Positions 21,183 to 33,234 of a stretch of DNA of 64,000 nt are shown one piece after another. Within the stretch, counting starts at the first letter, position 1, and each line of letters starts with the position of its first letter. Source of the DNA: Paragorgia papillata (taxonomy: Eukaryota > Cnidaria > Anthozoa > Scleralcyonacea > Coralliidae); NCBI GenBank assembly GCA_035771165.1, contig JAWNZC010000314.1:5044001-5108000 (forward strand). The letters are read 5' to 3'. The notes beneath the pieces are model-generated. The model had not been told where the DNA came from and searched no databases. It was given only the letters and a program-made list of their open reading frames with translations. Made by a program: the position numbers and the translations under genes.

Positions 21183-23264
21183 ATGGAGTCAGACAGCAAA
21201 CCGCCAAAAGGCAAATGCAAGTACTTCGGTAATATTTCTGCATCTTTTAAAGAAGGCTTGATACGGCAGGATTTTCCTGCATGAATTGTAATTCTAACCA
21301 CAGTTTAAACGGACTGTTCAAGATTCAAATGGAACACACAGCAGTATGTTTCCGTTTGTCCCCGCAACGGAAGTTTTTGTTATTTTGATGATTTAAATTA
21401 CTTGAACCTGATTGGTTCAAACAAGCATTTGAAACACCAGGCGGGAATTTGACGTGTGGTGTCAAATTAACCTCATACTGTACAGTGTGTATCAAAAAAA
21501 CCTGAACCCTTACAATTATTGTAGTAGTTTGAAAGCCCTAAGCACTTCGCTGAACCCACAGATGCGTAAAACACACGGTCTTGTACACCTGGGAAATTAA
21601 GATAACTTGAAGTGTATGCATGGTGAAAGTCATTTTTAAAAGCTTTTTCGCTTCTTAACTTATTGTGCTGATTAATTTATAACGCAGCGCTTTTAGGGCT
21701 TTCAAACTACTACAATAGGTTGTTTTCTAAGGGTTCAGGGATTTTTTTATACACACTGTAGTGGGGCATTGATTTAGTGGTAGTGGGGCATTGATTTAGT
21801 AGTAGTGGGGCATTGATTTAGTAGTACTAGGACGCTGAACGACGTCCTTCAAACAAAAGCATTCTTCTTGCAAAACGAAGATAATGAATAATTTCTAGTC
21901 CCAAGTGTAATTTGAACACCGTCCTCGCTCTGTATACAACGCCACTCAGAGCATTTTCACGTCTTCAGGACGACGTTGACTCGTGGGGTGATGAGAACAG
22001 CTGTTGTCCTAACACAGACACTGCAACCGTTTTAACACTTTGAAAATTATAAAACAAGCTTCAAGTATTGAATACAGTAGTCAGCTAACCGTGACTAAAA
22101 ATTGAATTGCTTTTTAACCTCCGTTGTCGTCCTAGCTAAGCATCTTAAGGTCCCTAGTAGTATTAGTACTCTAACGTCTGTTCCATATAGCCGTAAGAGC
22201 CGGCTGCATGGCTGCGGCAAGAGGCAATGGTCCAATCGCATACAGCTTTTTATTGCTGGCTAATTCAACACTGTCTATGATTGGACCAGAGCCCCTTGCC
22301 GCAGCCATGCCGCCGGCTCTTACGGCTATATGGAAACCAGGCTTTAAGTATGGTATGTACTTGTGTTCTGCAGGAGCTTTAGTATTTTTTCGCATAAGAA
22401 ATTGCTTCATAGTTCATTTGATATAGACCCTTCACAAGTGCAATGTACGTCATTTTCCGTCATTGACGTCATTTTCAGCCTTTTGAATTCTATTAGTGAA
22501 AATATACAAAAGCTAAGACAACAAACGAAATTGAAAAGAGTTCAAAACAAAACTTGAAAATGAATTGACGTCCAAGGGTGAAAAGTACGCATTCTATACT
22601 TATTAAAAGGGTCTATACTATATGGCTGAACTTATACTAAGAAGGCTCCTGATTAATCAGTAAGGAGCATGTGAACGAATAGATAATAGACGGCAATGTG
22701 TTTGGGAGAGGGAGAGCCTCTGGTCTCGCAAGCTTCAAATCTCACTTTGGTGAGTTACTTCCTGTTGATTATTCTCACGGTTGAGTGAAATTTGAATCAG
22801 AGATGTATGGTTTAAGTATTTAATATTTTTAATTACTTACGGTCACGCGTGATTTGATTAACCAATAGTAACGCTTTCAGAAATTTAGGCCAATCAAAAA
22901 CTGAGTTCAGATATTGAACTCGCCAAAGTGAGATTTGAAGGTCGCGAGACCAGAGGCTCTCCCTCACCCAAACACAAACTCAGAGCCTCTGGTACCCAGG
23001 GTATGTGATTGGTTACTTATAGCCCAATCGTTCATGTGGGCGCGAGTGAAATTAGGCGGGCGTGCGGGCAATACTCGGTTGATACTCGGGTGTCCTTTTG
23101 AAGGATGGCAAATTCCTCCAACAAAACTAAATGCGGCAGCTGGGATTTAAATATTTAAAAATTTAAAGTCTTGTATGGTGTATTCGTTACAGTTAAACCT
23201 GAAAAGAAGCTTTTTAAACCACCAAAAAGGAATGCGAGGAATGGAAAGAGCAATGTAACGTTAT
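21183..23264 (+). CDS. unrecognised gene, first two coding exons
   Basis: Exon 1 21183-21228 reads MESDSKPPKGKCKYF and ends at donor GTAATA in phase 1. Exon 2 23193-23264 follows acceptor TATTCGTTACAG, completes a Val codon, reads KPEKKLFKPPKRNARNGKSN and three more residues, and ends at donor GTAAGT in phase 1. The predicted N-terminus is short, Lys/Pro-rich and without signal peptide. I could not find the following exons with confidence; several weak acceptors lie between 24.8 and 25.6 kb. No domain is recognised. The two exons fit in phase but rest on splice signals alone. Confidence 0.4.
21482..21762. mobile_element. Tc1/mariner-like MITE
   Basis: About 280 bp bounded by TACAGTGTGTATCAAAAAAA and the reverse complement ending TATACACACTGTA, with TA borders as in Tc1/mariner insertion. 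The arms include GTAGTAGTTTGAAAGCCCTA and its reverse. Confidence 0.65.
22180..22335. mobile_element. foldback MITE
   Basis: TCCATATAGCCGTAAGAGCC on the left is matched by its reverse complement at 22314-22334; arms of about 55 bp include GCATGGCTGCGGCAAG. Overlapping frames on both strands are mirror artefacts. Confidence 0.7.
22705..22985. mobile_element. foldback MITE
   Basis: Arms GGAGAGCCTCTGGTCTCG and CGCGAGACCAGAGGCTCTCC with inner CTTCAAATCTCACTTTGG / CCAAAGTGAGATTTGAAG. No gene. Confidence 0.7.
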
Positions 23265-23406
23265 GTAAGTACAGCTTATCTTCAGTACTCTTGTGTATCA
23301 TAAATGACATCAGGTTTTTAACAAAAAGTCAAAAACCACGTGCAAATTGAAGTATGACAGTCAAATAGTACTTGTCTTTTAATTTCTGCTATTTTAGTAT
23401 AGTAGT

Positions 23407-23511
23407 TTAACACTTTGAGACCTGGACCTCTCCCTGTGCTGAATAAAATCGTCTGACGTTAGCCAGAATAAAATAGTAAAGTCTCATCTTCAGGTTTCAA
23501 AGTGTTAGCTT
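23407..23511. mobile_element. short palindromic MITE, TTAACACTTTGA ends
   Basis: About 105 bp: TTTAACACTTTGAGACCTGG to CAGGTTTCAAAGTGTTA. Further copies at 45033-45120 and 57224-57329. Target-like TTAA borders. Confidence 0.65.
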
Positions 23512-23881
23512 CAGTGATGGATCCAGCTTGATCTGGTAGGGGGGGAGGTGCTGCAGGGGTGGATCAACATCGCCCCCGGAAATTTTTTGAAATTTGGACC
23601 TCTGAAATAGCATTTTCTGAAATAATTTAAATCGTGTTTTCAATAGTGCATTATCAAACCTGGAAGGTGTCAAATAAATTTAGGGATAAAGTGGACGTTT
23701 TATTATGGATTTTATTAGTGATATCAGGAGGAAGCTAGGCATTAGAAATGTGATTGACATTTTCAATGAAAAGCCACGTCGCATCCCTCTGCAGCAAGGC
23801 ACTAATTGAGTAATTGGCACCCCCCCTGCACCCCCTTGGCCAGGGTGCAGGTGGGGTGCACCCCCTGTAAATCCATCACTG
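23512..23881. mobile_element. hAT-type MITE
   Basis: 370 bp with ends CAGTGATGGATCCAG / ATCCATCACTG and flanks GTTAGCTT (23504-23511) and GTTAACTT (23882-23889), an 8-bp duplication with one mismatch. It landed in the end of the preceding short MITE. Confidence 0.75.
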
Positions 23882-23884
23882 GTT

Positions 23885-24450
23885 AACTTGTTCCTGTCTG
23901 AGCTGTCCAGAAACAGCCCTTTATTGATTTACTCTGTCTAACGCCAGATGATTTTTATACTCTTCAAAGGATAAACCCATAGACATCCTAAGCAGCATAT
24001 TAACAAGTGATTAATCCATTCCTGCCTGAGCTGGCTAAAAACAGCTGAGCCCCTTTATTGTTTCACTCTGTCTAGCACCAGAAGATTTATCTGTCAAAGA
24101 AAAGCCCCTCAGACATCTCAGGCAACAATGAGTTAACAAATGATTAACCCATTCTGCCTGAGCCAGGCACTCTAAAGGCTCTTAAAAACCCAGCTCGCTG
24201 CGAGTGTTTGCATCTATAATTAAAAACAACTCACAGTGTTTGTTTTCTCGTTGTGAGTTATTTTTAATGAGATACAAGTCCCAAGCTGCGAACTAGTTTC
24301 TGATGAGGAAACAAGCACTGCGAGTTGTTTTTAATTAGATGCAAATGCTTGCTGCAAACTGGTTTTTGCAATGACTGGAAAAGATCCTTAATGCCAGATG
24401 ATTTTACTCATCAAAGGGAGAACCTGATCTGAGACATCCTACAAATGGCC
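23885..24450. repeat. about 130-bp degenerate tandem repeat
   Basis: Units carry CTGCCTGAGCTG, CCCTTTATTG, ACTCTGTCTAACGCCAGA and GATTAACCCATT; starts near 23888, 24013 and 24148. A related unit lies at about 34850-34965. An inverted pair of AAAAACAACTCACAGTG-type arms follows at 24215-24345. Confidence 0.6.
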
Positions 24451-26370
24451 ACCAATATTAATACAGTATTTCAAAATGTATAAATGTTGTATAAATGGCA
24501 ACCATTTTATAAATAGGGTGACTGAGTATGATATGGAAAAAATAAATATGCAGATCTCATACTTCATTATTGAATATTCCACAAAAGCTAGCTGACTCCA
24601 ATAGTATTATTATTTATTCAAAATCTTGCTATTGCATTGCTTGTGAGAGAGAAATCTGCTAAAGCTACATTAGATTGAAGCAGTTTTGGTAAAAAACTAA
24701 AACCAACAATTATCACAACAAACCTCAATATACATAAACCAACGATATTGTTTTTTTATTTTTTTTTGTAATTAAGTATAAACTGCATCAGCATATTTGA
24801 AGCCATTTTCCCAGGCTTCTAGTTATTTAAAAGGGTCATTTTCAGCTGTCTTAGCAATCATTTAGTTAAAATGCCACTGAAAACTGAGAGAAATGTGTAG
24901 AAGTCACAATTGTTGCAGGCCTGCAGGCTTGAGGTAAAATTTAATCACTGACTAATCTCTCAACATGTCATGCATTGTGTTAGTTTGTAATACCATGATT
25001 ACCAACAAAGTGTAATTTGATTATTTAAAATTATTTCTGGAATGAAAATGTTGCATGCTTTTGAACAGAATGTTATATAGCTACAGTGAGAAATTTTGTG
25101 TTAAACACAGTTTACCCAATCACTTTGAGATCGCACCTTCCTAATTTAGGTCTGCCTTAAAACAATATTATAAAATATTATAGAATTTGAAAATCTTGTA
25201 CAATACTATATATAACACACACTAGATGTCAGTGTACTTCCCAATCCCCATGCTCCTTTTTCCTGTACATTGACTTTTGAGGGTTATCACCATTTCCCCA
25301 AATCAGGTACATGTACAGTAACAACAGAATTATTTTTCCTTCTGGCTAACACCCTGTTTAAAACACAAGCTCATTAATTTGCTAGACAGTAGACATGTAA
25401 CAAAGAAATTAAAATAGAAATGGCCAAATAATCATGGTAATATATAAAGACTTGACCAATTGTTTACCATACTTTGCAAAGAACAAACATTTAAAAACAT
25501 TTACTTTGAATTAAATATAGCCTACATGTAGTTCAATAATCTGCTCTACAGGTTTTAATATAAAAATGAACATGCGGGCAGTGTCACACTGTAGGTTTAT
25601 TGGTGCCATGTGCTGGGTTCTGTTCATAAAGTTGTTTATCACAGTACTGCCATTTCTAGCAAGCTAAAGCAAAGCATTCATCAACCTAGAAAATAAAAAA
25701 GGTATAACTGCAGTTTAGTGGCTGACACTTAAGTGTCAAACACTAAGTTGATCTGTAGGCTCGATCCTAACATACAGTAAGCCCTGACCCTCAACACCTT
25801 CTCAGGTGGTTAGTGGTGTCCACTAGCTGAACTCCAGTTTAACCATAAAAAGTCTAACAAGGTAGGTGCCTATAGGCAACCTATAGGAAACACTCCAATT
25901 GCCTTAGTATTGAAACACTCAATGCCTATAGCCTTCTATGGATGGGTTGCCTTATGTATACAGGGTTGTATTCCTATAGGTCATCAGTATAAGAAACATT
26001 CCATGCAGTTGCCATAGAAACCTACATGTATATACTGTAGGATCCTATTGGTTGGCCTATAAACTACTCTATAAGACTACTCAAGAGCAGTCCATCCATA
26101 AAAAAGTATAATAGTTTTGAACTTGAATACAATTATTATTAATAGTTTATACTTTAGATTTAACACTTAACTTGTATTGCTACTGCAGTACTAGATTCAT
26201 TCTTTGAAAGTTTTCATGGTGATAATGTAATATAAATACGTTTTGTGGAAACACCATGTTAAATATTTACAGTATTTGCTAATAAATAATAATAATAATA
26301 ATAGCAAATAAATATTCTACAGATTCCTTACCAAATTATGTGCAGATTCCTATAGTGTTTACTTTGTTGG
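24451..26370. other. AT-rich intergenic sequence / possible 3' UTR of the ShKT gene
   Basis: No convincing exon. On the minus strand AATAAA (plus 25596-25601) could end the ShKT gene's transcript. A donor-like GGTAAGG near 26331 and acceptor-like TTTTATTTTCTAG near 25685 would allow a 3' UTR intron. Plus-strand continuation exons of the 21183 gene could also lie here. Confidence 0.3.
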
Positions 26371-26480
26371 CTAGCATCGTTCACAACTCTTCATACAATT
26401 CTCATTCATATAGTCTGCATTCTTGAGACATTCTCCAGTTTTTGTCCATTCTCCACATTTTACATTATTGTCACTACAAG
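26371..26480 (-). CDS. ShKT membrane protein exon 3: second ShKT domain and stop
   Basis: 110-bp coding part after acceptor TTTATTAAAG. It opens ACSDNNVKCGEWTKTGEC and ends NCMKSCERC then TAG. About half the residues match the first domain, so the two probably arose by exon duplication. Confidence 0.9.
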
Positions 26481-29400
26481 CTTTAATAAAAAATATTATA
26501 AAAAATATTATAATTAACTATTATTTGTCATACAGTAATCTACATCTATTTGCATTCTCACCAATAATTGCTGACAATTCAAATGGTGATGAGTAGAGTT
26601 CATGGTCCTCTCCTGCATTTGGTGGGTGGTGCTAGGAATTCCCTGACAGTCAGAAGCTACGGTCCCTGATAGGGGGGCTAAAATAAGGAGTCTGGGGGAG
26701 TGTGCCCTCAGGAAAATCTTGCCATTTAAAGGTCAGAAATGGTATTTCCATCACTGTCAGTGGAAAATAATTACAATAGCAACTTACAAACCAAAGCATT
26801 TACGTGTACAAACTACATGTAATCTAAGGTTGAAATAGAGAAAAACTGTTAACTTGCCTGTTTATACTGTAAATATACTGTAGCTATACATGTAAAAAGT
26901 GCTTTATTAACTGGCAAAGTTCCTTTTTACATTTTTCAATTGAGACTTTTTTTGCAAATCATTCCTCAGCAAATAACAACACCCCCCCCCCCTCCTCAAC
27001 AGTAGGGTTAAATTTCCACAGGGGTGTCGTGAACCCACTTTGATTGGAGGGTGTCTAGTTGAATTTGCCCAAATATTCTAATGTTTATGGTGTTCTGACA
27101 ACCCCCCCCCCCACACATACACAGTAGTGACACCCCTGAATTTACCCATGGTGTTGTAGCCCCCTCAGCTTTCCCTTTGGCACCACCCCTCTCAGTTTTC
27201 TCCACGTTCTATGGTTTCCCTTCCACAAAATCAATTTTAGCTTATGATGATCGATTTTATTTTTATTTATATTTATTTATAAACAATATTTAGACAGGGT
27301 TATCCATTCAGCTAGAGCTGGTTTAAGTGGAGTCCTGTTTCACCAACCAGGCATTAAAAAACCCATTTAGAACATCAGAATATCTTTGAGAAAAAACTTA
27401 CCACAAACATCACAACTCTTTTTACAGTTCACTTCCATCCAGACAGGATTTTTAGCACATTCACCAATTCTGGCCCAGCCCACACAATTGGTGTTATCAT
27501 CTTTGCATTCTAGAAAACACATATACTGTAGCATTATAATTCATACATGAAAGTGCTCGAGTTTAGTATCATCATTCAAGTTACATTACAGAATTGTACT
27601 AATGTTGGTGTACTGTAATGTACACTTCAAGCTCCTCTCAGGTATGATAAGTGACCTGAGCCTCCACAGATTAATAAATGAGACAAATAGAACATCCACA
27701 TTGATGGGAATAAAACCAGTCAAGGCTAATTGCACTTGTGTTATTAGACAGCTATTTTCTCACTAACTCATCGATGTTTGACTTGGGTTTTGAAGAATCT
27801 AGATTATGAGAACATGAACTGCTACACGTAAGTTCCAGGGACTGCCCGTGGTGGGTGGTGCCAGGCGGCAGCACCTGGCACTCAGCAGTGCCACCCAGCA
27901 CTCATGCCAAAACGGACCCTTCTGCCCGGCACTCGAAATATGCAATAAGAAAACCCCATGTGTTGTATTTTCTTTATTGAAACAATATTATTTGGTGAAA
28001 CTCAGCACCACAACGCACACAATATTAGCTACCAGAGTCTGGTAACCAGACTTGTGATTCGGTTAAATACAATATTCCTTCAAAGCCAGATTGGATTGTC
28101 TGATACTTGGGTAAGGCTCTAATCACTTCACACTTTGTTTATTAATGCCTGTAATATGTCATACACTGGCATTGATAGTTGTAGAACATATGCAGGAAAC
28201 CTTGCCCTAGCTTTACCTAGCTAGATAATTTGTCATGCTGTATATTCTAGCATGCCCCAGCATGTATATAAATATATAATAAATAAGTACTTAATACTTA
28301 ATAGTAATATTTAGTCTGACAAAATTGTGAGACATGATGTACTGTAAAGGATTATGAATTTCACTTGCTCACATTTGGAAAATATCATTTTCAGATTACT
28401 AATTTTCACATATTCTCAGGGGGGTTTGAGCCCCTGACCCTGTAGGTACATGTATCTGGCACTCACATGCTTCTCAGGGAGAACCCTGAGTTTCGTGTAG
28501 ACTGCTAGTCATTTGTCAAATTCTGATACTTCTGCATAACAAAAGAACTACACAAAGGAGCATAGTGTCTTCTTTGTGTAGTACACACCTCGCTGCATGT
28601 ACACTCAAACTACATGCATGAAGTTGATATGTACAAATGTTTCAGGTGGTGTGCTGTCTACTGTACAAACTGGGCTTTTTCGTTGTTTTAAGCCCTCATA
28701 AGCAACCAGGTCTACAGTAGTTAGAACCACTTTTCCAGAACCCTGAGGTTGTTACTTACGAGAGCTTCAACTAAGCTGTATATTAGTATTCACTATACTA
28801 AATTATTTATGTCTTCATGGTGACTATTGTATCACCTGAGTAACCAAAATAAAAAACAAATACTGTAAATTGCACATTGTGATTTTTGCATATGATTGTC
28901 ATTTTGGTGCATATGATTGATTGCATGTAAACTGGGCTGGCTCGTTAACAGGGACATACCATGCAGGGGGAGTGTAGAGTGGTGTGACACCCCCCCCCCC
29001 CCCCCCTACACACACTTCTATTGGGGAAAACGTGACTAGTCTGTAAATTTATGAGAAATTGGTCAGTAAATTGATCATAAAATTTAAATGACTGTCTCTG
29101 AGCTAGCCAGAAACATTGACTACCATGTGAGGTGGCAATAGAGGTACACCCCTATCCCCTTAGTACCACTGCTCGATCACTAGTCAACATTTCAGTCTAG
29201 CTCAGAGACAGTGTCAAGCCAGCCCAGCTCATATAAACATGCCCTTAGCCTACCTTTGCTACCATAATCACCTCTCAGTCCACGTTGAGCTTGTAATGGG
29301 TGTTCATCGATGGGTGGTCCTTCAGGCTCCGCTATAGGCTCGTACCTTTCTTGTTTTTGTCTGCCTTGTTCCTTTTGTTTTTGTCTGGCTTCATCATTTT

Positions 29401-30391
29401 CTTTATGTCTCTGCTTTTCAAGATCGGCTAGACTCTCGCCAATTCCAACGGTATCTTCTTCGGTCTCTCCTCCACCGTGATTCACCTCTTCTTCTGCAAG
29501 TCTGTCAGGTTCTTTCTCTTTACTGGGTGTTTCTTCAACAGGCTCCACATCGTCTGTATTCTTGATAGTTTCAGTCTTATATTCCTCAGTAGCTTCATTC
29601 ACTGGTTCTTTAGCTTCATTTTCATTGGATGGTTCCACTTCATCTGCCTGCTCTGCATTCTCAGCAGTTTCAGGCTCTCTAGTTCCTGCATTCACTGGTT
29701 CCTCTGCAGTAGAAGCGCCTTTATCAGCGTGCTCTGGTTGTCTCGCGCTATCTTCTTGCTCTAATTGCTCTTCAACAGTCTCCCATGTCTCTCTTTCTTC
29801 CTTATCCTCTTCTTTTGTATCTTCAGCGTTACTGACAACATTCACCGCAGGCTCGTCGTCTCTCGCGTTTCCAACATTACTATTATCCTCACTCTTGATA
29901 TTTTCAGCCGCGGTTTCGTCCAAAGCTTCCTCTTTCTGCGTATTTGTATCAATCTTATTCTCCTCTTGACTACCACTATCGCTTTTCGGTTCATCCTCGT
30001 CAGTTCTACCCCTTTGGTTTTCACGAACTTGATCTGTTGACTCTGATGACGTGTCTTTCTCGGTCCCCGATGGTCTGTCTGCGTCAGGTCGGGCTGCGTC
30101 GTCTGAGTTCGCGTTTTTTTGGTTTCTCGCGGCAGATTCCTCCCCTGTCGAATTCATTTTCTTGTTTGCCTTGCTCTCCGCCGACGACGGTGACTCAGGC
30201 TTGTTAACGCCGCTCGACTTACCACTGATTCTACCACGAACTTTCGCCACAAGCTCAAGTCCCGCTTCGGTTTCAAAGAGAACAACAGCGACTGCACCAC
30301 AAGCGACAATCAAGGCGACGGAGTAAAACAAAACACGACCCATACTACCCGAAGAAATGGTCTTCTTTGACGAACTACGCTTTCTTGTCAT
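26371..30391 (-). CDS. type II membrane protein with acidic stalk and two ShKT domains
   Basis: Three exons (30391-29254, 27509-27402, 26480-26371), both introns phase 1, about 451 residues. Residues 1-18 are basic and Ser-rich (MTRKRSSSKKTISSG). A hydrophobic segment follows at about 19-40 (GRVLFYSVALIVACGAVAVV), with no cleavage site, so a signal anchor is likely. Residues about 60-360 are a low-complexity Glu/Asp/Lys/Asn stalk. Residues 381-451 form two tandem six-cysteine ShKT domains, one per exon, ending ERC and stop. ShKT domains occur in cnidarian enzymes, toxins and matrix proteins; here neither shows the Lys-Tyr channel-blocking pair, so a structural or binding role is more likely. 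The anchor plus acidic stalk resembles junctin/aspartyl-hydroxylase-type proteins, but I see no homology strong enough to name it. Confidence 0.85.
27402..27509 (-). CDS. ShKT membrane protein exon 2: first ShKT domain
   Basis: 108-bp exon with acceptor TTTTCTAG and donor GTAAGT. It opens ECKDDNTNCVGWARIGEC and continues to NCKKSCDVC; six cysteines with ShKT spacing. Confidence 0.9.
27510..29253. other. intron 1 of the ShKT gene
   Basis: AT-rich, with two C-runs (e.g. 28989-29006) and a GGTGGGTGGTGCCAGGC segment near 27850 repeated in part at 26615. No further exon seen. Confidence 0.4.
29254..30391 (-). CDS. ShKT membrane protein exon 1: anchor and stalk
   Basis: 1138-bp exon from ATG at 30391 to donor GTAGGC after RGDYGSK (379 codons plus one base). 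Read past the donor, the frame runs only 20 more residues, unrelated to the domain. Long frames on the opposite strand are shadows. Confidence 0.88.
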
Positions 30392-31360
30392 GAGCAGAAG
30401 ACAAGCCTTACGTTGCGATTATTTGCGCTCAACGCCACAGCCAAACAATGCTCAAGTCTTGCGTCCGAAAAGAAAGGGGTATTGAGGACGAGAAGGTTAT
30501 CCGAAGTCCCGCTGTGATTTGTAGCTTAACCGCGGATCGTATTACAATGTATCGCTAGCTTGTAGCTGGTATTGATACTTTTTGAAACACATACGCAATC
30601 TTCTTGTGCCCACTTGTGATGGCCACTTGTTTATATGCTTTATAACTGTCAATCTGCCAAACTGACGTGACTTCTGTTTTTCTACTTAACCCTTACCCTC
30701 TCGAACTCTAAAATTCACTCTAACCTGTTCAGTGGCCAGGTCAGTTTTGTACTGTATATACACTAGATGAAAACGATAGAGCGCATGCAGAACTCGTGTC
30801 CTCTTTAAATTTATTTATAGTTGTGGACTTTCGGTTAATCACTGAGCATAAATCTCATTGAGGACGTTTCTGCGGAATAAAATTATTCGTTAATACTGTG
30901 CACTTCCTTATCATATGCAAATATATTTCAAAGAACTTTCAGAGCTTCGCCACTCGCCAGTGAGATTCCGGTGCCGGGCTGACCCGGTTAATTAACTGTG
31001 ATTAACGACGTAAAGCCAAGTCTAAAGACACGCCTCCGACCCAAAAACAGGTCGGTAAATTTTGGGATTTGCAAAAGGATTCGCAAAAGGGGATTTTAAT
31101 TAACGTTTAGATTTGTTTACATCTAAACTAAACCAATTCTTCTTTGTAAATTTAGTTTATGCGAGTTTTAAAACCAAAGTAAGATCCTAATCAATCGCGC
31201 GAGCCAACTTATTGAAACCCTTTTAAATATAACGCCCGCTCATTACAATGAACCGGAATACAAAAAGTGACTTATTTCGTTGCTTGGGTTCTTCGGTACT
31301 TGTCAGTGAGTGCATGGTGAGTGTCACGATTTTTTTAGATGAATTCGTTTAAAGATGGTA
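30392..31360. other. 5' flank of the ShKT gene
   Basis: No coding sequence found. No clear TATA box within 100 bp of the ATG. Repeated segments seem fewer than elsewhere. It may contain the promoter. Confidence 0.3.
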
Positions 31361-31397
31361 CATGCATTAGATATGGATTGCGCTTACCGCTCGGATA

Positions 31398-31893
31398 CGA
31401 TGAAATTATGGACATGCAATGTGTGCCGGGGAACAGTACTTTCTTCTGCTGTTTGGTCTGGAAAAAGTTCTCGATCGACTACCTGGAGTATCATACCGCG
31501 ACAGTCTTGTCTTTGTTTTTTCAGTAGGTCCAGAGTCCTTACATGCGTTTATTTCACTCTAAGTAACCATTCTTTTTCGGCAAATATCTTCTCCTTGGTC
31601 TCGTTGAACTTACTTCGAACTTCGCTTACTTTCTTTACCAAATTGGCATTTTTTTTCAGCGCAGTTTCTACAGATTATATTTGTTGATCGGGAACCCTCG
31701 TTGCTAATATCATGTTCTTAATATTTGACGCAAGCGGTTGTTTTCTGAAAGCTGGGTGAGAAAATCTTCCTTCTGAAGTCAGCTTTAACGACTTTACTAC
31801 CACACAGAATACATATTGTTTCACTTGCTCTACCAGATAATGCTAAACGCGTTACAGTCTTCGTTGCAGTATTTTCTGAGTTTCTATCTGTCA
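31398..31893 (-). pseudogene. frame-broken zinc-finger-type gene copy
   Basis: From ATG at 31893 one frame reads into a CxxC segment (ETICILCGSKVVKADFRRKI). Two frame changes follow: a second frame carries NMILATRVPDQQ and a third carries IICRNCAEK, a second CxxC. A coiled, charged stretch (LVKKVSEVRSKFNETKEK) and a Ser/Arg-rich tail (SRYDTPGSRSRTFSRP) follow in yet other frames. A donor-like GGTAAG occurs at the end. Two CxxC pairs about 50 residues apart followed by a charged helix suggest a zinc-binding domain. Frame breaks make it a probable pseudogene, though errors in assembly would look the same. Confidence 0.45.
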
Positions 31894-32998
31894 TGTTTCA
31901 TATTGTGTCTTAACAGACATAACGCTGTTAACGTTGAAACATGAAGCAAGATTACACTTCGGGCATCGGGCGAAGAACTTCATAAATTTTCGCGCCAAAA
32001 TTTGATGTGTGATAATTAGATTTGAAACGCTGCAAGTGAGCCACGTCTGTCTCTCTCTCCCTCTCCCCATTCTCCTCGCGCTCGACGTCCCCTCGAGAGA
32101 CAGACTTGATCCAAGTCTAGAGTCAGCCCGGTTAGCCCGGGCTCATGCATGTAATCAGCACCAGAGTCACCTTACTCAGTAAATCAGTTACAGTTACTAA
32201 AATGTTTTTTTTGTAATAAACTTACAAGCTTGGCGCATAAGAGAAAGAGATTCATATAGGCGTGCATCCAGCTGAAATGCTTGGGAAACTATTTGCCGTA
32301 TAAAAGACGCTCTTTGACCTTTGAGATACTGAGATATAGAGCGTTATATGCATGTGTGTAATTTGTGATCTTCTGGTCTGACAACCAGCTTAGGGTATAA
32401 GAGAATAAGAGGTATGCATGAAGCTGAAGTGCTTGGAAAATTATCGTTTACATGTGAGACGCTCTTTAACGTTTATTAACGAGATTATATTAAAATACTT
32501 GTGATTGAGATATTTAGCTCTGCATAACGACCATGTAGCCTAGGGTGCAAGATAGAGATTATGTAGGCGTGTATCCAGCTTGAATGCTTGGAAAACTATT
32601 TGTCGTTTGTATTAAAGACGCTCTTTCACCTTTGAGTTATTGAGACTCGGATATAGAGTTGGAGGTTAAAAATATGTACAATCTGTGCTTACGTCATCAC
32701 ATGCATACATACGTACATATTTTAATTAACAATCGAAATATAGTAAGGTTAGATATACTGCCGAAACAGAGAACGTAGGAATCTAACGTTTCGAGCGAAG
32801 GCCCTTCTATATAGACGCTCTTTGATCTTTGAGTTACTGAGACTCGGATATAAAGTTGGATATTAAAATTGTGTGAAATCTGTGGCGTCATCTGTAATGA
32901 CCAATGAGGCACTCGAACAATTGAGATAGGAAGACACAGGGCCAAAGTTAAAACTGAAAACTAAGCCAAGTTTCTGCAGTGTTCTTATAATAATATAT
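31894..32998. other. left flank of the tandem duplication
   Basis: No gene. Contains a loosely repeated 150-200-bp segment (GCTTGGAAAACTATTTGTCG, GACGCTCTTT, CTTTGAGTTACTGAGACTCGG) at about 32270, 32440, 32575 and 32805. Confidence 0.45.
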
Positions 32999-33234
32999 AT
33001 ATAACCTATTCTAATTTTACAATTATCTCGCTATGAAAACCATAAAATTCAGCCCGCCATGAATTGTCATAGATTGTCATGATCATATTCAGAAGAATTT
33101 CTTTCTAATCACTATACTAGTTTAACATACTTTTGATGACTGTGGACAACCCTTGACAACTGTCGACAGGATCGACGTTTTAGCTACTAGTCGCCAAACT
33201 CTGTTCTTCTCAACCAACAACTCTAGGTGACCTT

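Noticed and set aside
29477..30326. Several plus-strand frames opposite the ShKT gene's first exon
   Set aside because: Antisense shadows of the acidic stalk; the sense frame has an anchor, a stalk and correct splicing to two domains.
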